Positions 1 through 11,534 of a stretch of DNA of 64,000 bases are shown here, one piece after another (position 1 is the first letter of the stretch; every line of letters begins with the position of its first letter). The notes beneath the pieces were generated by a model. The model saw only the letters and a program-made list of their open reading frames with translations. It was not told the origin of the DNA and ran no database searches. A program made the position numbers and the translations under genes. The DNA comes from Microbacterium sp. BH-3-3-3 (lineage in GTDB: Bacteria; Actinomycetota; Actinomycetes; Actinomycetales; Microbacteriaceae). The stretch is from positions 124,001 to 188,000 of the forward strand of contig NZ_CP017674.1 in the NCBI RefSeq assembly GCF_001792815.1, written 5' to 3'.

Positions 1-24
1 CTCCCGAACGAAAACAGGTGTGAA

Positions 25-333
25 GTGGTTTACGCAGTTGTGCGCGCCGGCGGCCGCCAGGAGAAGGTCCAGGTCGGCACGGTCGTCGTGCTCGACCGCC
101 AGAAGGCGAAGATCGGCGAGAGCATCCAGCTGCCCGCCGTCCTGTTCGTCGACGGCGACGCGGTCACGACCGACGCCGACAAGCTCGCGAAGGTCTCGGT
201 CACGGCCGAGGTCCTCGGCGAGGAGCGCGGTCCGAAGATCGTGATCCAGAAGTTCAAGAACAAGACCGGCTACAAGAAGCGCCAGGGCCACCGCCAGGAC
301 CTCACGCGCGTCAAGATCACCGGCATCAAGTAA
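25..333 (+). CDS. rplU: 50S ribosomal protein L21
   Basis: Structural protein of the large ribosomal subunit that binds 23S rRNA. The 102-residue product has the normal L21 length, opens with [14 protein letters not shown] and ends in the basic, RNA-binding stretch with [16 protein letters not shown]. It starts with GTG at the very edge of the window, so its promoter lies outside; the upstream purine-rich stretch is only a weak ribosome binding site. rpmA follows 18 bases later, the standard L21-L27 operon that in actinobacteria continues to obgE. Confidence 0.97.
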   Translation: MVYAVVRAGGRQEKVQVGTVVVLDRQKAKIGESIQLPAVLFVDGDAVTTDADKLAKVSVTAEVLGEERGPKIVIQKFKNKTGYKKRQGHRQDLTRVKITGIK

Positions 334-351
334 GAGCCAGGAGACGCAGAG

Positions 352-3085
<2,734 letters not shown>

Positions 3086-3089
3086 GCGC

Positions 3090-4349
3090 ATGACCACGAT
3101 CGCCGCCTCCGTCGATGAGCGCTTGCGTCTGGCCAAAGACGCCGCGCGCGAGATCGGTCTGCTCGATTCCGAGCGCAAGACCGCTCTGCTGAACGCGGTC
3201 GCCGACGCGATCGAGGCGGCGTCCGCCGAGATCGTCGCGGCCAACGCCGACGACCTCGAACGCGGACGAGCGGATGCCATCGGCGACGCCCTCCTCGACC
3301 GCCTGCGCCTCGATGCCGGACGCGTCGCAGCCCTGGCGGCGGCGGTGCGCGATGTCGCCGGCCTGCCCGACCCCGTCGGCCGCGTGCTCGACAGGCGGAC
3401 GCTCGCCAACGGACTCGCCCTCGAGAAGGTGGCGGTACCGTTCGGGGTCGTCGGGTCGATCTACGAGGCGCGCCCGAACGTCACGGTCGACATCGCCTCT
3501 CTCGCTTTGCGCTCCGGAAATGCGGTCGTGCTGCGCGGCGGTTCCGCGGCGCAGAGCACCAACGCGACCCTCGTCTCGGTCATGCGCGCGGCGCTGCAGG
3601 CCCAGGGCGTCAGCCCCGAGGCCGTGCAGAGCGTCGACGACTTCGGCCGCGACGGCGCGCGTGCGCTCATGAACGCGCGCGGACTGGTCGACGTGCTCGT
3701 GCCACGCGGAAGCGCGTCGCTGATCGAGACGGTCGTGACCGAGTCGACCGTTCCGGTCATCGAGACCGGGGCCGGCGTGGTCCACGTCTTCCTCGACGCC
3801 ACGGCCCGTGACGACTGGGCGCGCGACATCGTGCTCAACGCCAAGACCCAGCGGCCGAGCGTGTGCAACGCCGTCGAGACGGTGCTCGTCCACCGCGACG
3901 CGGCCGATCGCCTGCTGCCCGAGCTGCTGGCGTCACTGTCCGATGCCGGGGTGACCGTGCACGGCGACGACGTCACGCGGGCACACGACGCGCGCGTCGT
4001 CACCGCGACCGAAGACGACTGGGCGCGTGAGTACGGGACGCTCGACCTGGCCGTGCGTGTCGTCGACGACCTCGACGACGCCCTCGCCCACATCCGCCGT
4101 TACTCGACCCACCACACCGAGTCGATCATCACGGCCGATCAGGCCTCGGCCGACCGGTTCCTCGCCGAGGTCGACTCGGCCGTCGTCATGGTCAACGCCT
4201 CCACCCGCTTCACCGACGGGGGAGAGTTCGGCTTCGGCGCCGAAGTCGGCATATCGACTCAGAAGCTGCACGCCCGCGGTCCCATGGGCCTCGCCGAACT
4301 CACGAGCACCAAGTGGCTCGGGCGCGGCGACGGCCAGGTCCGCGCCTGA
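3090..4349 (+). CDS. proA: Gamma-glutamyl phosphate reductase
   Basis: NADPH-dependent aldehyde-dehydrogenase-fold enzyme that reduces gamma-glutamyl phosphate to glutamate semialdehyde in proline synthesis. From the ATG at 3090 it has 419 residues, the usual length. The catalytic cysteine lies in the KTQRPSVCNA motif, and the family stretch GVVGSIYEARPNVTVD is present. It starts four bases after the proB stop. A TACACT hexamer at 3078-3083 ends six bases before the ATG, so an extra internal leaderless promoter is possible. Confidence 0.97.
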   Translation: MTTIAASVDERLRLAKDAAREIGLLDSERKTALLNAVADAIEAASAEIVAANADDLERGRADAIGDALLDRLRLDAGRVAALAAAVRDVAGLPDPVGRVLDRRTLANGLALEKVAVPFGVVGSIYEARPNVTVDIASLALRSGNAVVLRGGSAAQSTNATLVSVMRAALQAQGVSPEAVQSVDDFGRDGARALMNARGLVDVLVPRGSASLIETVVTESTVPVIETGAGVVHVFLDATARDDWARDIVLNAKTQRPSVCNAVETVLVHRDAADRLLPELLASLSDAGVTVHGDDVTRAHDARVVTATEDDWAREYGTLDLAVRVVDDLDDALAHIRRYSTHHTESIITADQASADRFLAEVDSAVVMVNASTRFTDGGEFGFGAEVGISTQKLHARGPMGLAELTSTKWLGRGDGQVRA

Positions 4350-4354
4350 CCGCC

Positions 4355-4360
4355 TAAAAT
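4355..4360 (+). promoter_or_regulatory. Probable -10 element (TAAAAT) of the small membrane protein gene
   Basis: TAAAAT in otherwise GC-rich sequence, about 40 bases before the next ATG and just after the proA stop. It would give a short leader carrying the GGAG ribosome binding site at 4392-4395. No convincing -35 box is visible. Confidence 0.5.
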
Positions 4361-4400
4361 GGGCTGCGCGCCCCGCGCAGACCTCTCGAACGGAGCACAG

Positions 4401-4625
4401 ATGACTTTCGTCTCACTTCTCGCCCACGCTGCAGAAGAAGGCGCCCACCACGGCGGCAACGTGCAGGCCCAGACCTTCTGGTTCGGCGCCGTCGCGTTCG
4501 TCGTGTTCGTGTCGCTGAGCCTGGTCACGCTGTCGTACCGCAACGTCGCCAACCGCCACGCGCACAAGGCCGATGCCTACACGAAGAAGCACGGGACGCC
4601 CACCCCCGAGGCGCACGGCCACTGA
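4401..4625 (+). CDS. Small single-pass membrane protein of unknown function
   Basis: 74 residues from the ATG at 4401, chosen because GGAG lies six bases upstream; an upstream in-frame start at 4359 would add unlikely sequence. The protein has a His/Ala-rich N-terminus, one clear transmembrane helix (about residues 28-46, [20 protein letters not shown]) and a His/Lys-rich tail ending EAHGH. The histidine-rich ends could bind metal, but nothing proves it. It lies between proA and nadD with its own likely promoter. I do not recognise a characterised family. Confidence 0.8.
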   Translation: MTFVSLLAHAAEEGAHHGGNVQAQTFWFGAVAFVVFVSLSLVTLSYRNVANRHAHKADAYTKKHGTPTPEAHGH

Positions 4626-4635
4626 GGCCCACCGT

Positions 4636-5232
4636 ATGTCGGTGACGCGCGCCCCTCGGATCGGGGTCATGGGTGGGACGTTCGATCCCATCCATCATGG
4701 TCACCTCGTCGCGGCCAGCGAGGTGGCGCAGTCGTTCGACCTCGACGAGGTCGTCTTCGTGCCCACGGGTCGCCCGTGGCAGAAGGACGACGTCACCGAG
4801 AGCGAGCACCGCTACCTCATGACGGTGATCGCGACGGCCTCGAACCCCCAGTTCACGGTGAGCCGCGTCGACATCGATCGGGAAGGCCCCACTTACACGA
4901 TCGACACGCTGCGCGATCTGCAGGAGCAGCGTCCGGGAGCCGAGCTGTTCTTCATCACCGGTGCCGACGCCGTGGCGCAGATCCTGGGGTGGCGAAACCA
5001 TCAGCAGCTGTGGGATCTCGCGCATTTCGTGGCCGTCTCGCGGCCCGGACACGTGCTCACCACCGAAGGCCTGCCCACCGAAAACGTGAGCCAGCTGGAG
5101 ATCCCGGCGCTGTCGATCTCGTCCACAGACTGCCGCGCCCGTGTGCGCCGAGGACACCCCGTGTGGTACCTCGTGCCCGACGGCGTCGTGCAGTACATCG
5201 CGAAGCACCACCTCTACCGGAGCAATGCATGA
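4636..5232 (+). CDS. nadD: Nicotinate-nucleotide adenylyltransferase
   Basis: Transfers AMP to nicotinate mononucleotide to give deamido-NAD in NAD synthesis. The ATG at 4636 gives 198 residues with the nucleotidyltransferase signature [12 protein letters not shown] at the N-terminus and the C-terminal [13 protein letters not shown] motif. Both are standard for NadD. The stop overlaps the next start in an ATGA junction, placing it in an operon with the LTRRQ-repeat protein and rsfS, a common actinobacterial order. Confidence 0.96.
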   Translation: MSVTRAPRIGVMGGTFDPIHHGHLVAASEVAQSFDLDEVVFVPTGRPWQKDDVTESEHRYLMTVIATASNPQFTVSRVDIDREGPTYTIDTLRDLQEQRPGAELFFITGADAVAQILGWRNHQQLWDLAHFVAVSRPGHVLTTEGLPTENVSQLEIPALSISSTDCRARVRRGHPVWYLVPDGVVQYIAKHHLYRSNA

Positions 5233-6431
5233 GCACTTCCGAGAACCCCGAGACCCCCGCGCTGACCCGCCGTCAGCTGCGCGAGCTCCGCCACACCGGC
5301 GCGACGCCGATCATCGCGCCCGAGACGGATGCCGAGTCCTCGGCGCCCGCGACCGACAGCACCGCCGAGACGGCGGCGCCCGCCGAGACCACGGCGTCGA
5401 GTGCACCGGTCGTCGACGATGCCGCCGCGTCCGACGCCCCGGTGGACGATGCCTCTGCCGACGTCGCGGCTGCCGACGTACCTGCTGCCGACGTACCTGC
5501 TGCCGAGGCCCCGGCGGTCGACGACGCGGCCCCGACCGCGTTGTTCCCCGCGGCGAAGTCCACCGACGAGCCCGCGCCCGCGGCATCCGGTGCCGACGAA
5601 ACCGCACGTGAAGACAGCGCACGCGAAGACACCGCGCGCGAAGACACTCCGGCCGCCGCGCGCCCCTCGGCCTTCGAGCCTCCGTTCGGCGACCATGGCG
5701 CCGACTTCGGCGTTCCGGGACTCACTCGCCGCCAGGCGCGCGCGCAGGAGAAGATCCGCACTGCGGCGGTGCCGGTCATCACGCCCGACCTCGAGCCCGC
5801 CCTGCCGCGTCAGAACTCCCCGTTCGCTCCGCTGCCCCAGGCCGAGCCGACGGGTCCGGCGATCTTCCGCCCGTCGGCGCCCGACACCGCCGAGACGCCC
5901 GCCGCGGCCGAGGACGCCCCCGGCGCGTCGGTCGTGAACCCGGCGCTCGGTTCCGAGCTGCTCGACGGCGCCAAGCCCGACGTCACCCTGCCCGACTCGT
6001 TCGACCAGCTCATCGCGCGCAACGCCTCGGCGAGCGGCGCGGTGTCGACGCCGAACGCGCTGATCCTCTCGCAGACGCCCTCGGGCGTGCCGCTGGTCGG
6101 CCCCGTCACCGCGACGGGCGAGGTCATGATCACCGGCACGTTCGAGCTACCCGAGGGCCTCGGCTCCGTCGGTCACGCCCCGGGCACGACCGACGGTCGC
6201 GACGCCGATGCCGTTCTTCTCGACGGCGAGCTCCCGCCCGCCTCGTCTCCCACCCCGATCGCGGCCAGTGCCGCCATCAGCACCGTCAAACAGCCCGGCG
6301 AGATCATTCGCCCCCCGGCGCCCGAGAAGGGGAGCAAGCTCCTCATCGGCCTCATCATCACGACCGGCGCGCTGGCGCTGGCGGTGGCCGTCACCCTCGT
6401 GCTCGCCTTCACGACAGGAGTCTTCCGATGA
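5229..6431 (+). CDS. Ala/Pro/Glu-rich membrane-anchored protein with LTRRQ repeats
   Basis: 400 residues starting [16 protein letters not shown] at an ATGA overlap with nadD. Two copies of a basic motif, [18 protein letters not shown] near residue 11 and [20 protein letters not shown] near residue 172, are separated by a low-complexity acidic Ala/Pro/Asp region with short DNA repeats (GCTGCCGACGTACCT twice around 5470-5500). A single C-terminal transmembrane helix ([20 protein letters not shown]) ends only about ten residues from the stop, so the bulk is probably cytoplasmic. It overlaps rsfS. The function is unknown; it resembles a tail-anchored, disordered scaffold rather than an enzyme. 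Confidence 0.8.
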   Translation: MSTSENPETPALTRRQLRELRHTGATPIIAPETDAESSAPATDSTAETAAPAETTASSAPVVDDAAASDAPVDDASADVAAADVPAADVPAAEAPAVDDAAPTALFPAAKSTDEPAPAASGADETAREDSAREDTAREDTPAAARPSAFEPPFGDHGADFGVPGLTRRQARAQEKIRTAAVPVITPDLEPALPRQNSPFAPLPQAEPTGPAIFRPSAPDTAETPAAAEDAPGASVVNPALGSELLDGAKPDVTLPDSFDQLIARNASASGAVSTPNALILSQTPSGVPLVGPVTATGEVMITGTFELPEGLGSVGHAPGTTDGRDADAVLLDGELPPASSPTPIAASAAISTVKQPGEIIRPPAPEKGSKLLIGLIITTGALALAVAVTLVLAFTTGVFR

Positions 6432-6808
6432 CCGCCACCGCCAACGGACGGGAGATGGCGCAGATCGCCGCTCTCGCCGCCGACGCCAAGAGCGGCGACG
6501 ACATCGTCGCCCTCGACGTCTCCGAGCCCCTTCCGCTCGTCGACATCTTCCTGCTCGTCACCGGTCGCAATGAGCGCAACGTCGCCGCGATCGCCGACGA
6601 GATCGAAGACAAGCTGCTTGAGCACGGCCACAAGCGTCTGCGCCGCGAGGGGCGTCAGGAGTCCCGCTGGGTGCTGCTCGACTTCGGCGACCTCGTGGTC
6701 CACGTCTTCCACGAAGAAGAGCGCGTCTACTACGGCCTGGAGCGCCTCTGGAAGGACTGCCCCGTCGTTCCGATCGAGCTGCCGACGCCCGCGGGCGCGC
6801 CCGAGTAA
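6428..6808 (+). CDS. rsfS: Ribosomal silencing factor RsfS
   Basis: Binds L14 on the 50S subunit and blocks subunit joining when nutrients are short. The 126 residues carry the family core DIFLLVTGRNERNVAAIADE, RLRREGRQESRWVLLDFGD and the HVFHEEERVYYGLERLW block. The start overlaps the preceding stop (ATGA). Position after nadD is conserved across many bacteria. A terminator follows immediately. Confidence 0.96.
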   Translation: MTATANGREMAQIAALAADAKSGDDIVALDVSEPLPLVDIFLLVTGRNERNVAAIADEIEDKLLEHGHKRLRREGRQESRWVLLDFGDLVVHVFHEEERVYYGLERLWKDCPVVPIELPTPAGAPE

Positions 6809-6822
6809 CGACCCCCACGACA

Positions 6823-6856
6823 ACGCCCTCGGCCCTCACGGCCGGGGGCGTTCTCT
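6823..6856 (+). terminator. Intrinsic terminator after rsfS
   Basis: Inverted repeat CGCCCTCGGCC / GGCCGGGGGCG around a five-base loop (6824-6850), followed by TTCTCT. It ends the rsfS transcript before the convergent TAXI gene. Confidence 0.8.
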
Positions 6857-6908
6857 GTGCGTGGGCCGTGTTCGCGCCGGCCTGTTCGCGCCGTGCCCGC
6901 CCGATCAC

Positions 6909-7826
6909 TCACCCGTAGCGTTCGCGATACCGCCGCTCGGCCGCCGCGTGCAGGGCGATCGGCAGGGTGTCGATGAGGCTCGCCGGAGTCAGGTACTGGA
7001 TGCCGAGGGCCCCGGGCGCCACGAGGCGCGCCGCGTCGTCGATGAGCACGTCGACGACGCGCTCCACGAGCGTGTCGTCGAGGTCGGGGCGGGCGAGCAG
7101 CAGGTTGGCGACGCCGATGGCGGGAACCGGGGAGTCCGCGCCGTACACGCCGGCGGGGATGGTCGTGGCCACGTACGCGTCCGGGTAGCGCTGCAGGAGC
7201 GTCGGCAGCACGGGCGTCGTGTCGAGCACCGCGATGGGGGTGCGGGCGGCGAGCTCCGCGATCTGGGGCGTCGGCACGCCTCCCGACCAGAACAGCGCAT
7301 CGATGCGGCCCCGCTCCAGATCGACGACGGCATCGCGAAGCGGCCGCTCTGTCGCCGACGCGGGCGAGAGTCCCGCGGCTTCCATCACGCGGCGCGCGGT
7401 CGCGGCCGCCCCCGAGCCGGGGGCACCCAGCGAGACGCGCGTTCCGGCGAGCTCCGCGAGCGAGCGCTGGCCGTCGGGTGCGCGGACGAGGCACTGCAGG
7501 TAGTTCTGGTAGACCCGCCCGATCGCGACCACCTCACCGCTCGTCGCCGCCGCCGAATCCGCGAGCGAGAGGGCGAGCTCCACGCGGCCCTGCGACAGCA
7601 GGGCGAGGTTGTCGACGCTGCCCTCGGTCTGCAGGGCGGTGATCTCGAACGCCCCGGACCCTCGGGCGACGTCGCTCAGCAGCTGGCCGAACTGCAGGTA
7701 GCTGCCACCGGGTTCGCCGCAGCCCAGCGTCAGCACGGTCGGCGCGGTGGGCACGCACCCCGCCAGTACGACGGTGCCCGCCGCGGCGCCCGCCCACAGG
7801 AAGCTGCGCCGCGAGACCCCCGTCAC
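6909..7826 (-). CDS. TAXI-family (TRAP-type) solute-binding lipoprotein
   Basis: Extracytoplasmic ligand-binding protein of the TAXI group. The GTG at 7826 overlaps the kinase stop by four bases and gives 305 residues. The N-terminus has SRRSF (a possible twin-arginine signal), a hydrophobic segment and the lipobox LAGC with Cys24. Then come GEPGGSYLQFGQLL and TEGSVDNLALLSQGRVELALS, the TAXI pattern of ligand-binding loops. No TRAP membrane subunits are nearby; the operon is regulator-kinase-TAXI. I infer a role as a ligand-sensing partner of the kinase, as proposed for Tct/Bct-type systems, rather than a transporter component. Confidence 0.85.
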   Translation of the reverse strand: MTGVSRRSFLWAGAAAGTVVLAGCVPTAPTVLTLGCGEPGGSYLQFGQLLSDVARGSGAFEITALQTEGSVDNLALLSQGRVELALSLADSAAATSGEVVAIGRVYQNYLQCLVRAPDGQRSLAELAGTRVSLGAPGSGAAATARRVMEAAGLSPASATERPLRDAVVDLERGRIDALFWSGGVPTPQIAELAARTPIAVLDTTPVLPTLLQRYPDAYVATTIPAGVYGADSPVPAIGVANLLLARPDLDDTLVERVVDVLIDDAARLVAPGALGIQYLTPASLIDTLPIALHAAAERRYRERYG

Positions 7827-9211
7827 GTTCTGTCCCAGATCAGGTGCGCCGCGAGTCCGCCCTCCTGCGAGCGCCCCAGCTCCAGCCGTCCGCCGGCGGC
7901 CCGCATGAGCTGCGCGACGATGGCGAGCCCGAGGCCGGTGCCGGTAGTGCCGCCGTCGAGACCGGCGCGCCAGAAACGCGTGCCCAGGCGCGGAAGGTGC
8001 GCGTCGTCGAGCTGAGTGCCCGAGTCCTCCACGCGCACCTCGAGGCGTCCGGCATCCTGTTCCACGCTCACCCGCACCCGCGCGCCCGCACCGGCGTACT
8101 TCGCCGCGTTGTCGAGCAGCACATCGAGCATCTCGTCGAGGTCGGCGCGGCCGCAGGGGACCACGACCGCCGGGGAGTCGTCGATGCTGAGCGTCAGTCC
8201 CGCGGCGTGCAGGCGCGCACGGTGCCGTTCCACCAGGTCGGCCGCGGTCACCGAGCATTCACGCGTGGCGCCCTCGTCTCGGGCGTCGTCGTGACCCTGG
8301 GTTCGCGCGGCAGCGCGGTGCTCCGCGTTGGCGAGGGTCAGCATGCGCTCCACGGTGTGCTCGAGGCGATCGAGGTCGTCGTCGACGGCCGAGAGGTCGT
8401 CGGCCGCGTCACCGTCGCGGGCGAGGCCGTCCACGCGCAGTCGGATGGCGGCGAGGGGCGTCCGCAATTGGTGCGAGGCATCGGCGACGAAGCCGCGCTG
8501 CTGCTCGAGGCTGTTCTCGACCTCATCGGCCATCGTCGCGAACGCCCGGCTGAGGCGGCGCAGCTCGGGCGGCCCCGAGGGGCGCAGCGGCGCGGGACCG
8601 CGATGGGCGGTGAGGTCGGCGACCGCGGAATCGAGCGCGCGCACCGGGCGCAGGATCCAGCGGGTCCACAGCAGCGAGGCGACCATGAGGGCGCTGAGCA
8701 GCAGCACCCCGATCGCGGCGATCACGGCCCACGCGCGCGAGACGTCGGCTTGCGCGCCCCGCAGGTCGACCGCGAGCACCACGACGCCGGCCGACAGGTC
8801 ACCGGCCGCGATCACGGGCACCGCGACGAGGGCGCTGCGGGGTCCCCAGGGGGTGACTCGGGGGAGCGACAGCTGGGGAATGGCCCGCGAAGCCGCGGTG
8901 ACGAGCTGATCGACGTCGGCATCGCGGTGCAGCTCGCCCGCCGAGGCGACCGGTTCCCCGCTCTCGTCGAGGACGAGTACCGACTCCGCGTAGACCGCGT
9001 GGAAGCGCTCGAGGTACGACTGCAGTCCCTCGACGTCGGACTGCACCAGCGCCGTCCGGGCGCGCTGCACGACCTGGTCGAGCGCCGCGGTGCGCTGCAG
9101 GGCGAGCTGCTGCGTGCGGGAGTCGGCGAGCGACTGCGCCACGGGGATGAGCACGGCGATCACGGCGATGAGACCGAAGACGAGCAGGGGGAGCAGCACC
9201 CGCAGCTTCAC
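7823..9211 (-). CDS. Sensor histidine kinase (TctE/OmpR-partner type)
   Basis: Membrane sensor kinase of 462 residues from a GTG that overlaps the response-regulator stop (GTGA). Order: an N-terminal transmembrane helix, an extracytoplasmic region of about 120-140 residues, a second transmembrane helix (AVIAAIGVLLLSALMVASLL), a HAMP-like linker, the H-box DASHQLRTPL near residue 243, the N-box LLDNAAKYA and the G-box GTGLGLAIV. It should phosphorylate the upstream-encoded regulator. The downstream overlapping TAXI lipoprotein is a good candidate for supplying the stimulus. Confidence 0.93.
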   Translation of the reverse strand: MKLRVLLPLLVFGLIAVIAVLIPVAQSLADSRTQQLALQRTAALDQVVQRARTALVQSDVEGLQSYLERFHAVYAESVLVLDESGEPVASAGELHRDADVDQLVTAASRAIPQLSLPRVTPWGPRSALVAVPVIAAGDLSAGVVVLAVDLRGAQADVSRAWAVIAAIGVLLLSALMVASLLWTRWILRPVRALDSAVADLTAHRGPAPLRPSGPPELRRLSRAFATMADEVENSLEQQRGFVADASHQLRTPLAAIRLRVDGLARDGDAADDLSAVDDDLDRLEHTVERMLTLANAEHRAAARTQGHDDARDEGATRECSVTAADLVERHRARLHAAGLTLSIDDSPAVVVPCGRADLDEMLDVLLDNAAKYAGAGARVRVSVEQDAGRLEVRVEDSGTQLDDAHLPRLGTRFWRAGLDGGTTGTGLGLAIVAQLMRAAGGRLELGRSQEGGLAAHLIWDRT

Positions 9212-9864
9212 GCGGCATCCTCGAGGCGGTAGCCCAGGCCGCGGATGGTCGTGATGGTCACCTCGGGGAGCTTCTGGCGCACCTGCCCCAGGTGCACGTC
9301 GAACGATCGCGACGATGCCACGTACGCGTCTCCCCAGACCTCGTCGAGGATCTGCCGACGGCTCACCGCCTGCCCCGCGCGTCGGGCGAGGGCGTACAGG
9401 ATGCCGAACTCGTTGGGCGTCAGCGCGACCTCGCGGTCGGCGGCGTGCACGCGGTGGGCGTCGATGTCGATCTCGACCGACCCGACCCGCACGCGCAGGG
9501 GCTCGTCGGGCGGGCTGTAGCGACGGGTGACGGCCAGGAGCCGCGCCAACAGCTCGTGGAGGCGCACCGGCTTGACGAGGTAGTCGTCGGCGCCGAGCGA
9601 CAGTGCTCGCACGGCGGAGCGCTCGTCGCCGCGGGCCGTGACGACGATGACGGGGAGCGAGCTCACCTCGCGCAGCTGGCGCAGTACGTCGAGCCCGTCC
9701 ATGTCTTCCAGCCCGAGATCGAGCAGCACGACCTGGGCGTCGCGATGGCGCAGCAACACGTCGCTGCCCCGCGCGACACGGGTGCACGCGTGCCCGGCGC
9801 GCGTGAGCGCCGAGACGAGCGCCGCGGCGACCGAGCCGTCGTCCTCGGCTACGAGTACGTGCAT
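9208..9864 (-). CDS. OmpR/TctD-family response regulator
   Basis: 218 residues: a receiver domain with DD at 8-9, phospho-acceptor Asp49 (VVLLDLGLED) and Lys98 (DYLVKP), then an OmpR-type winged helix (LTPNEFGILYALARRAGQAV through VRQKLPEVTITTIRGLGYRL). First gene of the three-gene operon. A TACGAT hexamer on the minus strand at 9871-9876 ends six bases before the ATG, so the transcript may be leaderless. The likely target is the divergent MFS gene, with paired ATGTAAGG sites in the shared intergenic region. Confidence 0.95.
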   Translation of the reverse strand: MHVLVAEDDGSVAAALVSALTRAGHACTRVARGSDVLLRHRDAQVVLLDLGLEDMDGLDVLRQLREVSSLPVIVVTARGDERSAVRALSLGADDYLVKPVRLHELLARLLAVTRRYSPPDEPLRVRVGSVEIDIDAHRVHAADREVALTPNEFGILYALARRAGQAVSRRQILDEVWGDAYVASSRSFDVHLGQVRQKLPEVTITTIRGLGYRLEDAA

Positions 9865-9918
9865 GGCCCCATCGTAGGCTCACGCGCCGGGGTCGCCCCC
9901 GGCGGCGGGCCGGGGTCA

Positions 9919-9937
9919 ATGTAAGGCGTATGTAAGG
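9919..9937. promoter_or_regulatory. Direct-repeat operator candidate (ATGTAAGG twice, 11-bp phase)
   Basis: Two identical ATGTAAGG octamers at 9919-9926 and 9930-9937, start to start 11 bp, one helical turn, inside the divergent region between the response regulator and the MFS gene. Tandem head-to-tail sites about one turn apart are the usual layout for OmpR-family dimers. The A/T-containing repeat stands out from the GC-rich surroundings. Inferred binding site for the adjacent regulator. Confidence 0.6.
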
Positions 9938-10056
9938 ATCTCGGGACGGGCCCCCGCGCGCCGCCACGATAACGGGATACGACTCGTCGCCGCCGCCGGG
10001 CCCCGTCTTCGACGGCGTACGAGACGAGAACCGTCCATCGACCGATCGGATTACCC

Positions 10057-11421
10057 ATGTCAACGACGACGACGATCCCTACGAGCCTGCGACGCTCCAT
10101 ATCGAACACGCTGAAGGGCTCGGCCGGCAACCTTGTCGAGTGGTACGACGTCTACGTCTACTCGGTGTTCGCGGTGTACTTCGAGTCGCAGTTCTTCGAC
10201 TCCGACGACAAGAACTCCTCCCTCTACGTGTGGGCGATCTTCGCCGTCACTTTCCTCATGCGTCCGATCGGATCGTGGTTCTTCGGCCGCTTCGCCGACC
10301 GCCACGGACGCCGGCTGTCTCTCACCGTGTCGGTGTCGCTGATGGCGTTCTGCTCGCTCGTCATCGCCCTCGCCCCCACGGCCGAGGCGATCGGCGCCGG
10401 AGCCGTCGTCATCCTGGTCTTCGCCCGCCTGGTGCAGGGCTTCGCCACCGGCGGCGAGTACGGCACGAGCGCGACGTACATGTCCGAGGCCGCCATGCCC
10501 GGTCGTCGTGGCTTCCTGTCGTCGTTCCACTACGTCACGCTCGTCGGTGGGCACGTGCTCGCCCAGACGACCCTGCTCGTCATGGTCCTCACCCTCGACG
10601 ACGAGGCCATCTCGGCGTGGGGCTGGCGCGTTGCCTTCGCCATCGGCGGGGTCGCCGCGGTGGCGGTGTTCTGGATGCGCCGCACGATGGACGAGTCGCT
10701 CGAGCAGAGCGTCATCACCGACAACAAGTCGGGCCGCTCGAAGGAGTCGGGCTCGATGCGCGACCTGCTCGTCAACAACTGGCGTCCGCTGCTGCTCTGC
10801 TTCGCCGTCACCGCGGGCGGGACCGTCGCGTTCTACACCTACTCGGTCACCGGACCGAACATCGTCAAGACCGCCTTCTCGGGCGGCGACGTCGTGGCCG
10901 GCACGATCATCAACCTGGTCGCCCTGACCGTACTCATGCTCATGCAGCCCATCGGCGGCTGGCTCTCCGACAAGGTCGGCCGCAAGTCGCTCCTGGTGTT
11001 CTTCGGCGTCGGCGGCGTGCTCTACACGTGGTTCCTGATCACGATGCTCCCGCAGCAGACGAACGAGTTCGCGGCGTTCGCGATCCTGCTCGGAGGCTTC
11101 ATCATCCTCACCGGATACACCTCGATCAACGCGCTGGTGAAGGCCCAGCTGTTCCCGACCCATGTGCGGGCGCTCGGCGTGGGCCTCGGCTACGCGCTGG
11201 CGAACTCGCTGTTCGGCGGCACGGCCCCCCTGCTGTACGCCGGGGCGCAGAGCGCCGAGCAGGTGCCCGTGTTCATCGTCTACGTCACGGTCATCATCGC
11301 GGCCTCGCTCGCGGTGTACATCTTCGCCCTGCGCAACAAGGCCCCGAACTGGCTCGACGATGAACTCCTCATGCGCGAGGCCCAGCAGGCCAAGACGCGC
11401 GTACCGGTCTCGTCGCGCTGA
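10057..11421 (+). CDS. MFS transporter, MHS (metabolite:H+ symporter) family
   Basis: 454-residue, 12-helix major facilitator. The N-terminal NLVEWYDVYVYSVF, the loop 2-3 signature GRFADRHGRR and the RLVQGFATGGEYGTSATYMSE block are typical of the MHS group (alpha-ketoglutarate, citrate, proline/betaine permeases). The exact substrate cannot be read from the sequence; an organic acid would suit the neighbouring Tct-like two-component system. It is divergent from the regulator operon and closed by a strong terminator. A decayed copy of its middle part lies at 13593-13860. Confidence 0.93.
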   Translation: MSTTTTIPTSLRRSISNTLKGSAGNLVEWYDVYVYSVFAVYFESQFFDSDDKNSSLYVWAIFAVTFLMRPIGSWFFGRFADRHGRRLSLTVSVSLMAFCSLVIALAPTAEAIGAGAVVILVFARLVQGFATGGEYGTSATYMSEAAMPGRRGFLSSFHYVTLVGGHVLAQTTLLVMVLTLDDEAISAWGWRVAFAIGGVAAVAVFWMRRTMDESLEQSVITDNKSGRSKESGSMRDLLVNNWRPLLLCFAVTAGGTVAFYTYSVTGPNIVKTAFSGGDVVAGTIINLVALTVLMLMQPIGGWLSDKVGRKSLLVFFGVGGVLYTWFLITMLPQQTNEFAAFAILLGGFIILTGYTSINALVKAQLFPTHVRALGVGLGYALANSLFGGTAPLLYAGAQSAEQVPVFIVYVTVIIAASLAVYIFALRNKAPNWLDDELLMREAQQAKTRVPVSSR

Positions 11422-11431
11422 GTCGTCTCAC

Positions 11432-11464
11432 CGGATGCCCCTTCCCGCGCGGGAGGGGCATCCG
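11432..11464 (+). terminator. Intrinsic terminator after the MFS gene, built from paired GGATGCC words
   Basis: Near-perfect stem of about 14 bp around GCGC, with CGGATGCCCC on one arm and GGGGCATCCG on the other. No clear T-run follows on the plus strand. The arms carry the over-represented GGATGCC/GGCATCC word in inverted orientation, as in the leuS terminator. Confidence 0.7.
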
Positions 11465-11473
11465 CCGTGTGGC

Positions 11474-11534
11474 GGAGGGCCGGGAACGGATGCCGTGGGC
11501 CCGCCGACGCGGCCGGAACCCGCCACCGACCGGA
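11474..11534 (+). repeat. 61-bp direct repeat, left copy
   Basis: Begins GGAGGGCCGGGAACGGATGC and matches 13840-13900 at 57 of 61 positions by eye. The two copies bracket the AraC/DUF11 islet. The 175 bases between this repeat and the AraC stop contain no supported gene; one frame at about 11590-11690 faintly resembles a transposase helix-turn-helix but is too short to call. Confidence 0.8.

Noticed and set aside
5461..5520. Short 15-bp duplication in the LTRRQ protein as a mobile or regulatory repeat
   Set aside because: It lies inside low-complexity Ala/Asp/Pro coding sequence and is best explained by slippage.
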